Below are positions 41,392 to 50,018 of a stretch of 64,000 nt of DNA, one piece after another (positions within the stretch are counted from its first letter, which is position 1; each line of letters starts with the position of its first letter). Both the position numbers and the translations under genes were made by a program. Source of the DNA: Pseudarthrobacter enclensis (GTDB taxonomy: Bacteria > Actinomycetota > Actinomycetes > Actinomycetales > Micrococcaceae); assembly GCF_001457025.1 (NCBI RefSeq), contig NZ_KQ758602.1:310001-374000 (forward strand), written 5' to 3'. The notes below the pieces were generated by a model, which saw only the letters and a list, made by a program, of their open reading frames with translations, searched no databases and was not told where the DNA came from.

Positions 41392-43404
41392 ATGTCCCAG
41401 ACACTCACCCACAAGATCCTGGCCCGCCATCTCGCGTCCGGCGAGCTGAAGCCCGGCGCGGACATCACCATCGCCGTGGACCAGATCCTCATCGAGGACG
41501 CCACCGGAACCATGGCCGCCATGCAGTTCGAGATGCTCGGCGTGGACTCCATCGCGGTGCCGCTGGCAGTCATGTACGTGGACCACAACGTCCTGCAGAT
41601 CGACGACAAGAACATGCAGGACCACCACTACCTCCGCACCTTCTCCGCCCGCTACGGGCTGCGCTACTCCCCCGCCGGGCACGGCATCTCCCACTACATC
41701 CACCTGGAGCATTTCTCCCGGCCGGGCCAAGTGCTGGTGGGCGCGGATTCACATACCTCTACGGCGGGCGCCCTGGGCATGTTCGCGCTCGGCGCCGGCG
41801 GGCTGGAGGTGGCCGTGGCGATGGCGGGCTACGGCTTCGACTTCGTGTGCCCCGCCGTCGTGGGCGTTGAACTGACGGGAACGCTGGGACCCAATGCCGA
41901 GGCCAAGGACGTGGTGCTGGAACTCCTGCGCCGCCACGGCGTGCGCGGCGGCCGCGGGAAGGTATTCGAGTTCTACGGCGAGGGCCTGGCATCCTTGTCC
42001 GTCTCCGCGCGCGCCACCATCTGCAACATGATCATAGAAACCGGTGCCGCCACGGCCGTCTTCCCCTCCGACGACCAGACCGGCGCCTGGCTCCGGACCC
42101 ACGGCCGCGAGGACCAGTTCGTCCCGCTGGCGGCGGACGCCGGAGCAACGTACGACGACGGCGAGCGGCTTGATCTCTCAGCGCTCGTTCCGCTCGTGGC
42201 GCTCCCGCATTCACCCGGCAACGTCCGTCCGGTGTCCGAACTGCCGCGCACCGAGGTGGTGCAGGTCTGCGTCGGTTCCTCCGTGAACAGTTCCTACGAG
42301 GACCTGGCCACCGTGGCGGCCATCCTCAAGGGGCACACCGTCCATCCAGCCGTCCAGCTCACGGTGACACCTGGGTCACGGCAGATCCTGCAGACGATCA
42401 TCGCGTCCGGGGTCTATGAAGACCTGATGCAGGCCGGGGCGCGGATGCTCGAGCCGGTGTGCGGCCCCTGCGTGGGCATCGGCCAGGCACCGACGGAGGG
42501 TACGCCGTCGCTGCGCACGTTCAACCGCAACTTCCCCGGCCGCAGCGGAACGGCGGAGGACGCCGTGTACCTGTGTTCGCCGTCGACCGCTGCCGCGAGT
42601 GCGCTGGAAGGCGCCATCGTGGACGCCTCCACAGTCAGCCGCGGCGAACTCCGCCCCGCCGCGCCTCCGCATCCGGAGGTCCATGACCTGCACATCGCCG
42701 GCGTCCTGCCGCTGGAGAGTCGGCGGACCATTGAGATCGAGCGGGGCAGCAACCTGGTCCCGCCGCCGCAGCCCGCCCCGCTGCCGGCGGACCTGGACGC
42801 GCGGGTGCTGATCGCCGTCGGGGACGACATCTCCACCGGTGACATGGCCCCGGACGGTGCGATCGCGATGTCGGTGTGGTCCAACATCGCCGTCTGCGCG
42901 CGGTTTATGTTCCGCCGCCTGGACCCCGGATTCCATGACCGCGCGCTCGAGTGGGGCGGCGGGATCATTGTGGGCGGGGAGAACTACGGGCAGGGGTCAT
43001 CGCGGGAGCATGCCGCGCTGATCCCGCTGTATCTGGGCGTCCGGGTGGTCGCCGCCGGCAGCTACGCCCGGATCCACCGCCGCAACCTCATCGCGGCGGG
43101 GATTGTGCCGCTGGTCCTGCCTGCCGGTGCGCACAGCTCAACCGGGCAGCACAGTTCAACCGGGCAGCGGTGGGTGATCGAAGGGCTTGCCGATGCCGTG
43201 GCGTCCGGCGCTCCTTCTGTCACCGCCCGGGTGGACGGGGACGCGGAACTGGTGCTGGGGCTCGACTTCTCGCCGGCCGAGCGTGCCGTCCTCGCTGCCG
43301 GCGGCCTGCTGGCCCAGGTGCGGACCGGCGGCCGGACAATGCTGGCCGGTGACGCCGTCGTCCAGGACGACGCGGCGGGCGTGACGCCGGGCTCCGCGCG
43401 GTGA
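41392..43404 (+). CDS. Aconitase-family hydro-lyase with altered first Fe-S motif
   Basis: A 670-residue single-chain hydro-lyase of the aconitase/homoaconitase group. GADSHTSTAGALGMFALGAGGLEVA near residue 120, CGPCVGIG with Cys357 and Cys360, and the swivel-domain GGENYGQGSSREHAALIPLYLGVRVV near 525 are canonical. Where aconitases have GSCTNSS with the first cluster cysteine, this protein has VCVGSSVNSSYEDL: the cysteine position is Ser297, and a cysteine lies four residues earlier (Cys293). GAGGAG-type ribosome site precedes the ATG. It probably isomerises or hydrates a tricarboxylic or hydroxy acid taken up by the neighbouring transporters. A duplicated HSSTGQ lies near residue 580. Confidence 0.85.
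   Translation: MSQTLTHKILARHLASGELKPGADITIAVDQILIEDATGTMAAMQFEMLGVDSIAVPLAVMYVDHNVLQIDDKNMQDHHYLRTFSARYGLRYSPAGHGISHYIHLEHFSRPGQVLVGADSHTSTAGALGMFALGAGGLEVAVAMAGYGFDFVCPAVVGVELTGTLGPNAEAKDVVLELLRRHGVRGGRGKVFEFYGEGLASLSVSARATICNMIIETGAATAVFPSDDQTGAWLRTHGREDQFVPLAADAGATYDDGERLDLSALVPLVALPHSPGNVRPVSELPRTEVVQVCVGSSVNSSYEDLATVAAILKGHTVHPAVQLTVTPGSRQILQTIIASGVYEDLMQAGARMLEPVCGPCVGIGQAPTEGTPSLRTFNRNFPGRSGTAEDAVYLCSPSTAAASALEGAIVDASTVSRGELRPAAPPHPEVHDLHIAGVLPLESRRTIEIERGSNLVPPPQPAPLPADLDARVLIAVGDDISTGDMAPDGAIAMSVWSNIAVCARFMFRRLDPGFHDRALEWGGGIIVGGENYGQGSSREHAALIPLYLGVRVVAAGSYARIHRRNLIAAGIVPLVLPAGAHSSTGQHSSTGQRWVIEGLADAVASGAPSVTARVDGDAELVLGLDFSPAERAVLAAGGLLAQVRTGGRTMLAGDAVVQDDAAGVTPGSAR
43131..43166. 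repeat. 18-base tandem duplication inside the aconitase gene
   Basis: Two copies of an 18-base unit (GCACAGCTCAACCGGGCA, then the same with one C-to-T change) lie head to tail, giving HSSTGQ twice in the protein. The insertion is in frame and falls in a surface loop before GQRWVIEG, so it should be tolerated. Confidence 0.85.
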
Positions 43405-44612
43405 GGCGGGCCGCCGTCGAACCTGTCCGAAATTCGACGCGCCGGCCGGGGCAGCGGGCCACTGCGATCGCCGCGCTAACCACCGTGGTGGCGGTGCTGC
43501 CGGTGTTTCTGGTCGGCGGACTGGCAGTCCAGCTCGAGCAGGACCTGGGCATGACGCCGTCGGCGCTGGGTGCCGCGGTGGCCACGTTCTGGGCGGTCTC
43601 GGCACTGCTGTCCGCCCCGGCCGGCTTTGTGGCGGGCGGACTGGGGCTCCGCCGCGGGGTGCCGCTCGCCGTCGGGCTGGGGTTTGTGGCGCTGGCCGGG
43701 ATCGCGTTTGTCACGCCGCACTGGGCGTGGCTGATCGCCTGGCTGGGTGTTGCCGGCGCGGCGAACGCCCTGATCCATCCGCTGTCCAACGGCCTGATCG
43801 TGGACCAGGTGTCGGTGCGCAACCGCGCCTTCTCGTTCGGCCTTAAGCAGGCCGCGATTCCGACGGCGACTCTCACCGCCGGCCTGTCCGTCCCGGTGTT
43901 TGCGCTCACCGTCGGGTGGAGTTGGACGTTTGCGCTGGCCGCGCTGCTCGCGGCGGCCTTGGTCCCGGTGCTGCTGCGCACCCTGCCCCGCGGCGCCCCT
44001 GGCCCCCGGCGTTTGGGTGAAGCTGCCCGAGAACCCCTGCCGCGGAAGCTGAAGCAGTTCCTGTTCGCGACGGCGGTGGCCAGCGCCCTGGGAGCCGGGC
44101 AGGCCAACGTGGTGGGGGCGTTCACCGTGTCCATGGCCGTGCAGGCGGGGTTTGATGCCGCCGGCGCGGGCCTGCTGCTCGGTGCGGCGAGCGTGGCCGG
44201 GATCCTGGCGCGCCCGCTGGTAGGGATCGCGGCGGACCGCGGCGTCGGCGGTTCGATGGCCACGGTGGCCCTGATGATGGCGGCCGGGAGCCTGGGACTG
44301 CTCGGTATGGCGTCTGGAGCCCCGACAGCCTACGCGGCCGGAGCCGTAGTTGCGTTCGGGCTGGGCTGGGGGTGGAACGGCCTGGCCCACTACGTGGTGT
44401 CGCGCACGGCCCACCGGTTCACCGTCCAGGCCACCGGGATCACCCAGAGCGGCACATACATCGGTGGAACGCTGGGGCCTTTGCTGTTCGGGATCGTTTT
44501 CTCCCGGTTCCCGCCCGGCGTTGGCTGGACCCTGGCCGCGGTGGCCGCGGCAGCCGGCGCGGGAGCCTCGCTGGTTGCCTTCCGGTTGGAGAAGCGTTTG
44601 CGCGCCAGTTAG
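43401..44612 (+). CDS. MFS transporter, 12-helix
   Basis: A 403-residue major facilitator with about 12 helices. SNGLIVDQVSVRNRAFSFGLKQAAIPTATLTAGL near residue 130 and GITQSGTYIGGTLGPLLFGIVFSRFP near the end are the conserved glycine-rich helices. The GTG start overlaps the aconitase stop by four bases, so the two are made together. It likely imports or exports a carboxylate related to the enzyme's substrate. The group is similar to cyanate- or sugar-type MFS carriers; substrate unknown. Confidence 0.85.
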   Translation: MRRAAVEPVRNSTRRPGQRATAIAALTTVVAVLPVFLVGGLAVQLEQDLGMTPSALGAAVATFWAVSALLSAPAGFVAGGLGLRRGVPLAVGLGFVALAGIAFVTPHWAWLIAWLGVAGAANALIHPLSNGLIVDQVSVRNRAFSFGLKQAAIPTATLTAGLSVPVFALTVGWSWTFALAALLAAALVPVLLRTLPRGAPGPRRLGEAAREPLPRKLKQFLFATAVASALGAGQANVVGAFTVSMAVQAGFDAAGAGLLLGAASVAGILARPLVGIAADRGVGGSMATVALMMAAGSLGLLGMASGAPTAYAAGAVVAFGLGWGWNGLAHYVVSRTAHRFTVQATGITQSGTYIGGTLGPLLFGIVFSRFPPGVGWTLAAVAAAAGAGASLVAFRLEKRLRAS

Positions 44613-44738
44613 CTGCTTAAAACACACGCGACAGAACTGCTATCCGGACGGCCCGGACGCAAAAGCCCTTAGCCGGCCTGCCATCCAACCTCTCGCCACT
44701 CATCCAGAACTCATAGACAGTCTTCCAGTAACTGACGA

Positions 44739-44787
44739 TTGACTCACATGGTGGGTTTATGCTCATATTGTAGGAGTGTGATTCACA
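44739..44787 (+). promoter_or_regulatory. Promoter region of the GntP-CoA transferase operon with a candidate operator
   Basis: TTGACT (44739-44744) could be a -35 box, with an A/T-rich TCATATTG about 18 bases on. TGTGATTCACA (44777-44787) is an 11-base inverted repeat directly downstream, where a repressor would block transcription. The IclR protein encoded at 48491 is the obvious candidate, but the site is not a textbook IclR box. Confidence 0.45.
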
Positions 44788-44824
44788 TTACGACTTTGAG
44801 CATGGATCCAATGGAGGATTTTTC

Positions 44825-46321
44825 ATGGAAGATTGGCAAATACTTGGCATCACGGGGGCGGTGATCGTCGGGATCGTCGTGATGATCCTTCGCTTCCGCC
44901 TTAATCCGGCAATGTCGCTGGTTATTGGTGCCTTGGCGTTGGGCCTGCTGACCGGTTTAGGCGCGGCCGAAACTACGAAGACTGCGATGACTGGCTTCGG
45001 CGACATCATGACAAAGGTCGGCTTGCTCATCGCGTGGGGCGTCCTGATGGGCGCGATCCTTAACGAAATGGGCGCGATCTCGAAACTCGTGGATAAGTTG
45101 CTGCGCGTCTTCGGACCCAAGGGAGTGCCCTATGCTCTCGGTCTGACCATCGGCACCTTGCTGCAGTCGATTTTCCTGGACGTCCTTCTGGTAATGAGCG
45201 CACCTCTGGCACGCCGGATCGCGCCGAAGCTGGGCAAGTTCGGCACTGCGAAAATGGCGACCGCCATGGCAATCAGCCTGGAGTGCGGCATTGTTCTCAT
45301 GGTCCCCGGCGTCGCCACCGTTGCGCTGGCCGGCCTCCTGCAGGTACCTCTGGGCGAAATGCTCATCTTCGGCCTCCTGGTCATCATTCCCACGATCATC
45401 GTCTCGATCATGATCATGAACTTCTTCATCCACCGGGGACTGTGGAAGACCGAGACGGACGAAGAACCGGTTGTAGAGGAATCCCCCGCCTTGGAAGACA
45501 GCGACGGGATGGTCGTCCACACTCACACCCACGCACACGATCACAGCGGATCCCCAGAGCACGGGAAATCAACAACCGCCGCTACCCCGGGTGCTGCTCC
45601 GGCGTCCGGCCCAACGTCCAGCCGCGTCGGCCTGCTGCCTCACGACGTCCGCACCCCGGGAACCAAGACCTCCCGTGAGCCGGGACTGTTGGTCATGTTC
45701 GGTCCCATGCTCCTTTCCCTCGTGCTCATTGCTTCCGGCGCCTTCCTCAAAATGGCCGGCATCACCAACGACATCGCAGGCTTCCTGTCAACGCCCGTGG
45801 TGGCCCTGCTTATCGGCCTCCTGGGGACCAGCCTCGTAGCGCGGCTGACCATCGGCACGAAGCGGGTCGAGGCTGCCGTTGCCAACGGCTTCAAAGAATC
45901 CGGACAGATTCTGATCCTCACCGGCGCGGGCGGTTCGCTTGCCGCAATGGTCGCAACAAGCGGAATGGGAGACATCCTCGGCAAGTACTTCACTGCATCC
46001 TCCGTTGCCCCGCTCCTGGTCGTCTGGGTCATCGCTGCAGTCCTGCACATCGCCGTCGGTTCAGTATCAATTTCAGCCATCACGGCTGCCGGTTTGCTTG
46101 CCCCCATCGCCCCCGCACTGGGCATCAACCCAGTCCTGCTGGCGCTGGCCGCAGGGGCAGGATCGCTGTTCGTCGTTCACGTCACGTCCAACACCTTCTG
46201 GCTGCTGCAATCCATGCTCGGCCAGACAACCCGCGGAACCCTGAAGAGCTGCACCTTGGGCGTCTCCGTGGCATCCGTCATCGCCCTCGGATTCACCCTC
46301 GTCCTCAGCATCTTCATCTAA
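44825..46321 (+). CDS. GntP-family permease with a His-rich loop
   Basis: A 498-residue permease with 12-14 hydrophobic helices of the GntP/gluconate and citrate/H+ family. EMGAISKLVDKLLRVFGPKGVPYALGLTIGTL near residue 80 and IAVGSVSISAITAAGLLAPIAPALG near 410 are family motifs. The central cytoplasmic loop (residues 210-280) contains HTHTHAHDH from His232 on, plus further His at PEHGK, which most GntP proteins lack and which looks like a zinc- or nickel-binding patch. It heads an operon with a CoA-transferase and a lyase, so it probably imports the acid that they degrade. Confidence 0.87.
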   Translation: MEDWQILGITGAVIVGIVVMILRFRLNPAMSLVIGALALGLLTGLGAAETTKTAMTGFGDIMTKVGLLIAWGVLMGAILNEMGAISKLVDKLLRVFGPKGVPYALGLTIGTLLQSIFLDVLLVMSAPLARRIAPKLGKFGTAKMATAMAISLECGIVLMVPGVATVALAGLLQVPLGEMLIFGLLVIIPTIIVSIMIMNFFIHRGLWKTETDEEPVVEESPALEDSDGMVVHTHTHAHDHSGSPEHGKSTTAATPGAAPASGPTSSRVGLLPHDVRTPGTKTSREPGLLVMFGPMLLSLVLIASGAFLKMAGITNDIAGFLSTPVVALLIGLLGTSLVARLTIGTKRVEAAVANGFKESGQILILTGAGGSLAAMVATSGMGDILGKYFTASSVAPLLVVWVIAAVLHIAVGSVSISAITAAGLLAPIAPALGINPVLLALAAGAGSLFVVHVTSNTFWLLQSMLGQTTRGTLKSCTLGVSVASVIALGFTLVLSIFI

Positions 46322-46336
46322 GAAGGAAGACCACCA

Positions 46337-47581
46337 ATGACTATCAACACCACCGTGGCCCCGCTTCAGGGTGTCCGCGTTCTGGAACTGGGTAACTACA
46401 TCGCCGCCCCCACAGCCGGGCGCATGCTCGCCGACTTCGGGGCAGAAGTCATCAAGGTCGAACGCCCCCGTACCGGGGATGAACTCCGAAACTGGCGGCT
46501 CTACGCCGGCGACACGTCGATGCTTTACCGGACCATTAACCGGAACAAGAAATCCGTTGTTATCGACCTGCGGACCGAGGAAGGACGTCAGCTGGTCCTG
46601 GAACTCGCCGCAGCCTCAGACATCGTGCTGGAAAACTTCCGCCCCGGCACCTTGGAAAAATGGGGCCTCGGGCCGGAGGTGCTGAATGAAGCCAATCCTG
46701 ACCTGATCCTCACCAGGATCTCGGCATTCGGCCAGACAGGACCCATGGCATCACGTCCAGGATTCGCCGCCGTCGCCGAAGCCTTCGGCGGCTTCCGTGA
46801 GCTTGTCGGCGACCCCGACCGTCCCCCAGTGAGGGTCGGAGTTTCCATCGGCGACACGATCGCGGGCCTCTACGCGGCATTCGGGTCCGTCATGGCACTG
46901 TTCGAGCGTGAGATCAAGCGCGGGAAGACTCCTATTCCCCTGACCCACCGGATGATGGACATTGCCCTGAACGAGGCAATGCTCTCGGTCACGGAGTCCT
47001 TGATTCCCGACCACACGGCCTTTGGCATCAAACGCCAGCGCACGGGTGGACGCATGGAAGGAATCGCCCCCTCGAACGCCTACTTGTGCCTGGACGGCAG
47101 CATCGTCGTCGCCGGCAACGGCGATGGTATCTTCAAGCGCTACATGGACGTCATCGGCCGGCCGGACCTGGGCAACGACCCGGGGCTGCAAACCAACGCC
47201 GACCGCTGGGAGCGGCGGGACGAGCTCGACGCGGCCATTGGCGAGTGGACACGACACCTGACCACTAAGGAAGCTCTTGCCGCTCTTGACGCCGCAGGTG
47301 TCCCTGCCGGTCCCATCTACACCGCCGCCGACATCGTCGCCGATGAGCAGTACGCGGCACGGAACATGATCCAAAGGTTTGACGTCTCAACCGGCGAGGA
47401 AACTGTCTCCAATGTCGCGTTCCCCGGGGTCATCCCAGTCATCGATGGGCAATCACTACCGATCAGGAACCTCGGCCCGGACCTCGGCGCGGACACCAAA
47501 GACGTCCTTGAACGGGTACTGGGAAAAACCGCCGAGCAGGCCGAAGCGCTGATAGTCAAAATGGAAATGGAAACGGTATGA
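46337..47581 (+). CDS. Class III CoA-transferase (CaiB/BaiF family)
   Basis: A 414-residue class III CoA-transferase. GVRVLELGNYIAAPTAGRMLADFGAEVIKVE at the start, VVIDLRTEEGR near residue 75, LENFRPGTLEKWGL near 98 and SAFGQTGP near 130 are the family signatures. The aspartate in RMMDIALNEA (Asp208) is the expected CoA-ester nucleophile. It moves CoA from a donor such as succinyl-CoA or acetyl-CoA to a carboxylic acid. It sits 15 bases after the permease gene and overlaps the lyase gene by four bases. Citramalate, malate, HMG or similar hydroxy acids are reasonable acceptors. Confidence 0.88.
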   Translation: MTINTTVAPLQGVRVLELGNYIAAPTAGRMLADFGAEVIKVERPRTGDELRNWRLYAGDTSMLYRTINRNKKSVVIDLRTEEGRQLVLELAAASDIVLENFRPGTLEKWGLGPEVLNEANPDLILTRISAFGQTGPMASRPGFAAVAEAFGGFRELVGDPDRPPVRVGVSIGDTIAGLYAAFGSVMALFEREIKRGKTPIPLTHRMMDIALNEAMLSVTESLIPDHTAFGIKRQRTGGRMEGIAPSNAYLCLDGSIVVAGNGDGIFKRYMDVIGRPDLGNDPGLQTNADRWERRDELDAAIGEWTRHLTTKEALAALDAAGVPAGPIYTAADIVADEQYAARNMIQRFDVSTGEETVSNVAFPGVIPVIDGQSLPIRNLGPDLGADTKDVLERVLGKTAEQAEALIVKMEMETV

Positions 47582-48504
47582 ACACGAGGATTGATTTTCA
47601 GCTCAGGGACGTGACCCTGCGCGACGGGCTGCAACTCACCGGGGGAATGCTCTCCACCGAACGTAAAGCGGAGATTGTCCGCTCGCTGCTGGCCGCGGGC
47701 GTGCCGGCAATAGAAATTGGTTCCATGGCACGACCCGACCTGGTGCCACCGATGGCCAATACTCTGGAGCTGATCAGTGCCCTGACTCCCGAAGAACTGG
47801 AGAAGTGCTGGATATGGGTGGCCACCCCCCGGCACGTCGAGAAAGCGGCAGCTGCCGGAGCGGTGAACATGCAGTACTGCCTCAGCGTCTCCGACGCCCA
47901 CAACCAAGCCAACATCGGCCGGACCACAGAGGCGAGCATGGCAGCTCTGCCTCAGGCGTTGGAGTACGCCCGCGCAGCAGATGTGGCCCTGCAGTTGTGC
48001 CTCGCCACCTCGTTCACCTGTCCTTTTGAAGGCGACATCGACCCAGGCCGGGTCTTGAAGCTCGTGGAAGACCCCAGGGCTGACGGTGTCAGCGACGTCG
48101 TCATCTGCGACACTCTCGGGCATGCAGTCCCGGAACAAGTGAGCGACCTGATAGGCAAAGTGCGGGCCGCTGCCCCTGGCCTCGGAGTAGTGTTCCACGG
48201 ACACGACACCTGGGGCATGGGGGTCGCCAACGCGATCGCCGCCCTTGACGCTGGAGCGACGACCATCGACGGTGCACTAGGAGGGCTGGGCGGCTGCCCG
48301 TTCGCCCCGGGCGCCTCGGGAAACACCTCCACAGAAGACCTGCTCTTCGGCCTTCGCCCGGACTGGTTGAATCCGAAGAACTTCGCTGACCTGGTCCGGC
48401 TGGGCGAATCAATCACCAGCGAACTGCACGAGGACAACAGGTCCAAGTCAGCCCTTGGGGCCCGCTCGAAAGCGTCCGCCTTCCAGTGGGTTATGCCGAG
48501 CTAA
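47578..48504 (+). CDS. HMG-CoA lyase family enzyme
   Basis: A 308-residue DRE-TIM metallolyase. LRDVTLRDGLQ near residue 9 provides the catalytic arginine and metal aspartate. HGHDTWGMGVAN near 210 holds the two metal histidines. GGLGGCPFAPGASGN with Cys240 is the lyase loop signature. The enzyme cleaves a 3-hydroxy-3-methyl acyl-CoA: HMG-CoA to acetyl-CoA and acetoacetate, or a similar compound such as citramalyl-CoA to acetyl-CoA and pyruvate. The segment GSMARPDLVPPMAN differs from true HMG-CoA lyase (SFVSPKWVPQMAD-like), which hints at another substrate. It overlaps the CoA-transferase gene by four bases. Confidence 0.88.
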   Translation: MNTRIDFQLRDVTLRDGLQLTGGMLSTERKAEIVRSLLAAGVPAIEIGSMARPDLVPPMANTLELISALTPEELEKCWIWVATPRHVEKAAAAGAVNMQYCLSVSDAHNQANIGRTTEASMAALPQALEYARAADVALQLCLATSFTCPFEGDIDPGRVLKLVEDPRADGVSDVVICDTLGHAVPEQVSDLIGKVRAAAPGLGVVFHGHDTWGMGVANAIAALDAGATTIDGALGGLGGCPFAPGASGNTSTEDLLFGLRPDWLNPKNFADLVRLGESITSELHEDNRSKSALGARSKASAFQWVMPS

Positions 48505-49306
48505 GCTTCCGGGCGGCAGGAAGGGCGCCTGTCGACGGCAGGCGCCCGCCGATCATCCGGGTGATCCGCTCTGCTCCCTCCAGCAGATCCTCCACCCACT
48601 GCTCGCACACCTCCAGCGGCATCCGGAGAGTGGGACCCATGATCGTCAGTGCACCGACGAGGTCTGCCTGCGGGTTAAAAACAGGAGCGGACAACCCGCT
48701 CGCACCCGACTCGCGTTCCCCTGTCGTCAGCGCGTACCCGTCCGAACGCGTCTGATGAATCGCAGCCTTCAGCGACTCCGTGTCGGTGATGGTGCTTTCC
48801 GTGAGCTGGTCCAACCGGGTAGACAGAACCCTGTCGGCCACTTCAGGGTCCCAGGCCAGCAGAACCCGGCCGGCGGACCCGGCATGTAAGGGGAGGATCC
48901 GCCCTACAGCCATATCACGCCGAAGCATATGTCGCGTTTCAGCCATGGCGACGCACACCCTGTACTCCATGGACGTCTGGAAAAAGCAGACGGTTTCGCC
49001 CAACCTGTCCCGTAACTCCTGAAGGACCGGCTTGATGATCTCGATCAGTTCGACCCCATGAGATGCCGGGGCGGCCCAGTAGGACATCTTCACGCCGACC
49101 CTGTACTTGTCATCAACCCGGTCAAGAAAGCCCTGAGCAACAAGGTTTCCCACCAACCGCTGGACAGTCGACGTGGGAAGGCCAGTTGACTCCCGAACCT
49201 GAGCAAGAGTCAGCTCGGGTCGCGCCAACGAAAAGGAATCCAGAATGTCACTAATCTTCGCTAAAACCAGAAGAGGTGCGGGTCCCTGCATGTTCTCGAC
49301 AGCCAT
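48491..49306 (-). CDS. IclR-family transcriptional regulator
   Basis: A 271-residue regulator. Residues 15-75 are a winged helix-turn-helix (LTLAQVRESTGLPTSTVQRLVGNLVAQGFLDR). Residues 90-255 are the GAF-like IclR effector domain with LPLHAGSAGRVLLAW and RESGASGLSAPVFN. It converges on the lyase gene with a 14-base overlap of the 3' ends and is divergent from the small gene at 49445. It lies between two halves of a carboxylate pathway, so it probably controls both and senses an organic acid. Confidence 0.9.
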   Translation of the reverse strand: MAVENMQGPAPLLVLAKISDILDSFSLARPELTLAQVRESTGLPTSTVQRLVGNLVAQGFLDRVDDKYRVGVKMSYWAAPASHGVELIEIIKPVLQELRDRLGETVCFFQTSMEYRVCVAMAETRHMLRRDMAVGRILPLHAGSAGRVLLAWDPEVADRVLSTRLDQLTESTITDTESLKAAIHQTRSDGYALTTGERESGASGLSAPVFNPQADLVGALTIMGPTLRMPLEVCEQWVEDLLEGAERITRMIGGRLPSTGALPAARKLSSA

Positions 49307-49444
49307 GCAGCAATTCTATGGTCTCGACCGGGTACGACAGCTGACCGCCAAGCCCAACCCGCCCGTAAAGGCCGCGTTCCCGGAAGCCAACGGAAGGCGG
49401 CCCGCCGACACCAGGGCCGGAAATGATTCACCAGGGGGCGCGTC

Positions 49445-49729
49445 ATGACAGATATGCCGCATGTCGGCCCGCTCAGAACCTATCCGTACCACGACTGGTC
49501 AAGGCTCGAAGGGTCAACGGTCGAAGTCCTCCGTGATGGTGCCTTTGTAAGGGGCGGGTTCGTCGACGCTGCCACAGCCGATGGAACCATGGTGTGGCTG
49601 GCCCAGGAAGGCCCCTGGGAGAGGGTTCTCATAGACAAAGCTTCCGGTTATGAAATCAGGGTTGCACCGGATCAATTTCAAAGGATCCGGCTTATGGAAC
49701 AAAGACTTTGCGCAACTGGCGCCCGCTAA
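49445..49729 (+). CDS. Small protein, paralogue of that at 53776
   Basis: A 94-residue soluble protein without a known function. Its core (DWSRLEGSTVEVLRDGAFVRGG, then FVDAATADGTMVWLAQEGPWERVLIDKASGYEIRV) aligns well with the 77-residue product of the gene at 53776: W-x2-L-x-G-x2-VEV, VRxGxVDxA, DGxxxW, R-x2-I-x-KAxG, VxPxQ. The pattern suggests a small beta-barrel. The two copies flank the MatC-LeuC-LeuD genes, which suggests a role linked to this pathway or its regulation. It is divergent from the IclR gene. Confidence 0.7.
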   Translation: MTDMPHVGPLRTYPYHDWSRLEGSTVEVLRDGAFVRGGFVDAATADGTMVWLAQEGPWERVLIDKASGYEIRVAPDQFQRIRLMEQRLCATGAR

Positions 49730-49885
49730 GGAGACAGCGAAAGATCCGGAGAACTAGTCTCCGGCCGCCCTGTTCCACGAAACGTCAAAATGACTTGCCA
49801 GTGCCGAGAGAAGGCCGTCCATCGCCCGGTGGATGCCACTCCATTTTCCTGCGCCATCATCGCCAGGAAGATCCCGAAACGTCGG

Positions 49886-49942
49886 CCGGATTCCCAGCGT
49901 GTCACGCAACAACAGCCCGAAAGCCGGGTGCTGGGAATCCGG
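49886..49942 (+). promoter_or_regulatory. Structured leader before the MatC-type permease gene
   Basis: CCGGATTCCCAGC (49886-49898) pairs perfectly with GCTGGGAATCCGG (49930-49942); an inner CCCG/CGGG hairpin fills part of the 31-base loop. It lies in a 289-base gap after the small gene and 76 bases before the permease start. It may be a terminator for the upstream gene or a regulated leader for the downstream operon. Confidence 0.6.
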
Positions 49943-50018
49943 CACGACATCACCACACCGCCGTGGTGGGAAACGCATCCATGCATCCCACTCCCGTTAT
50001 TTCTAAGGGAAACAACTA

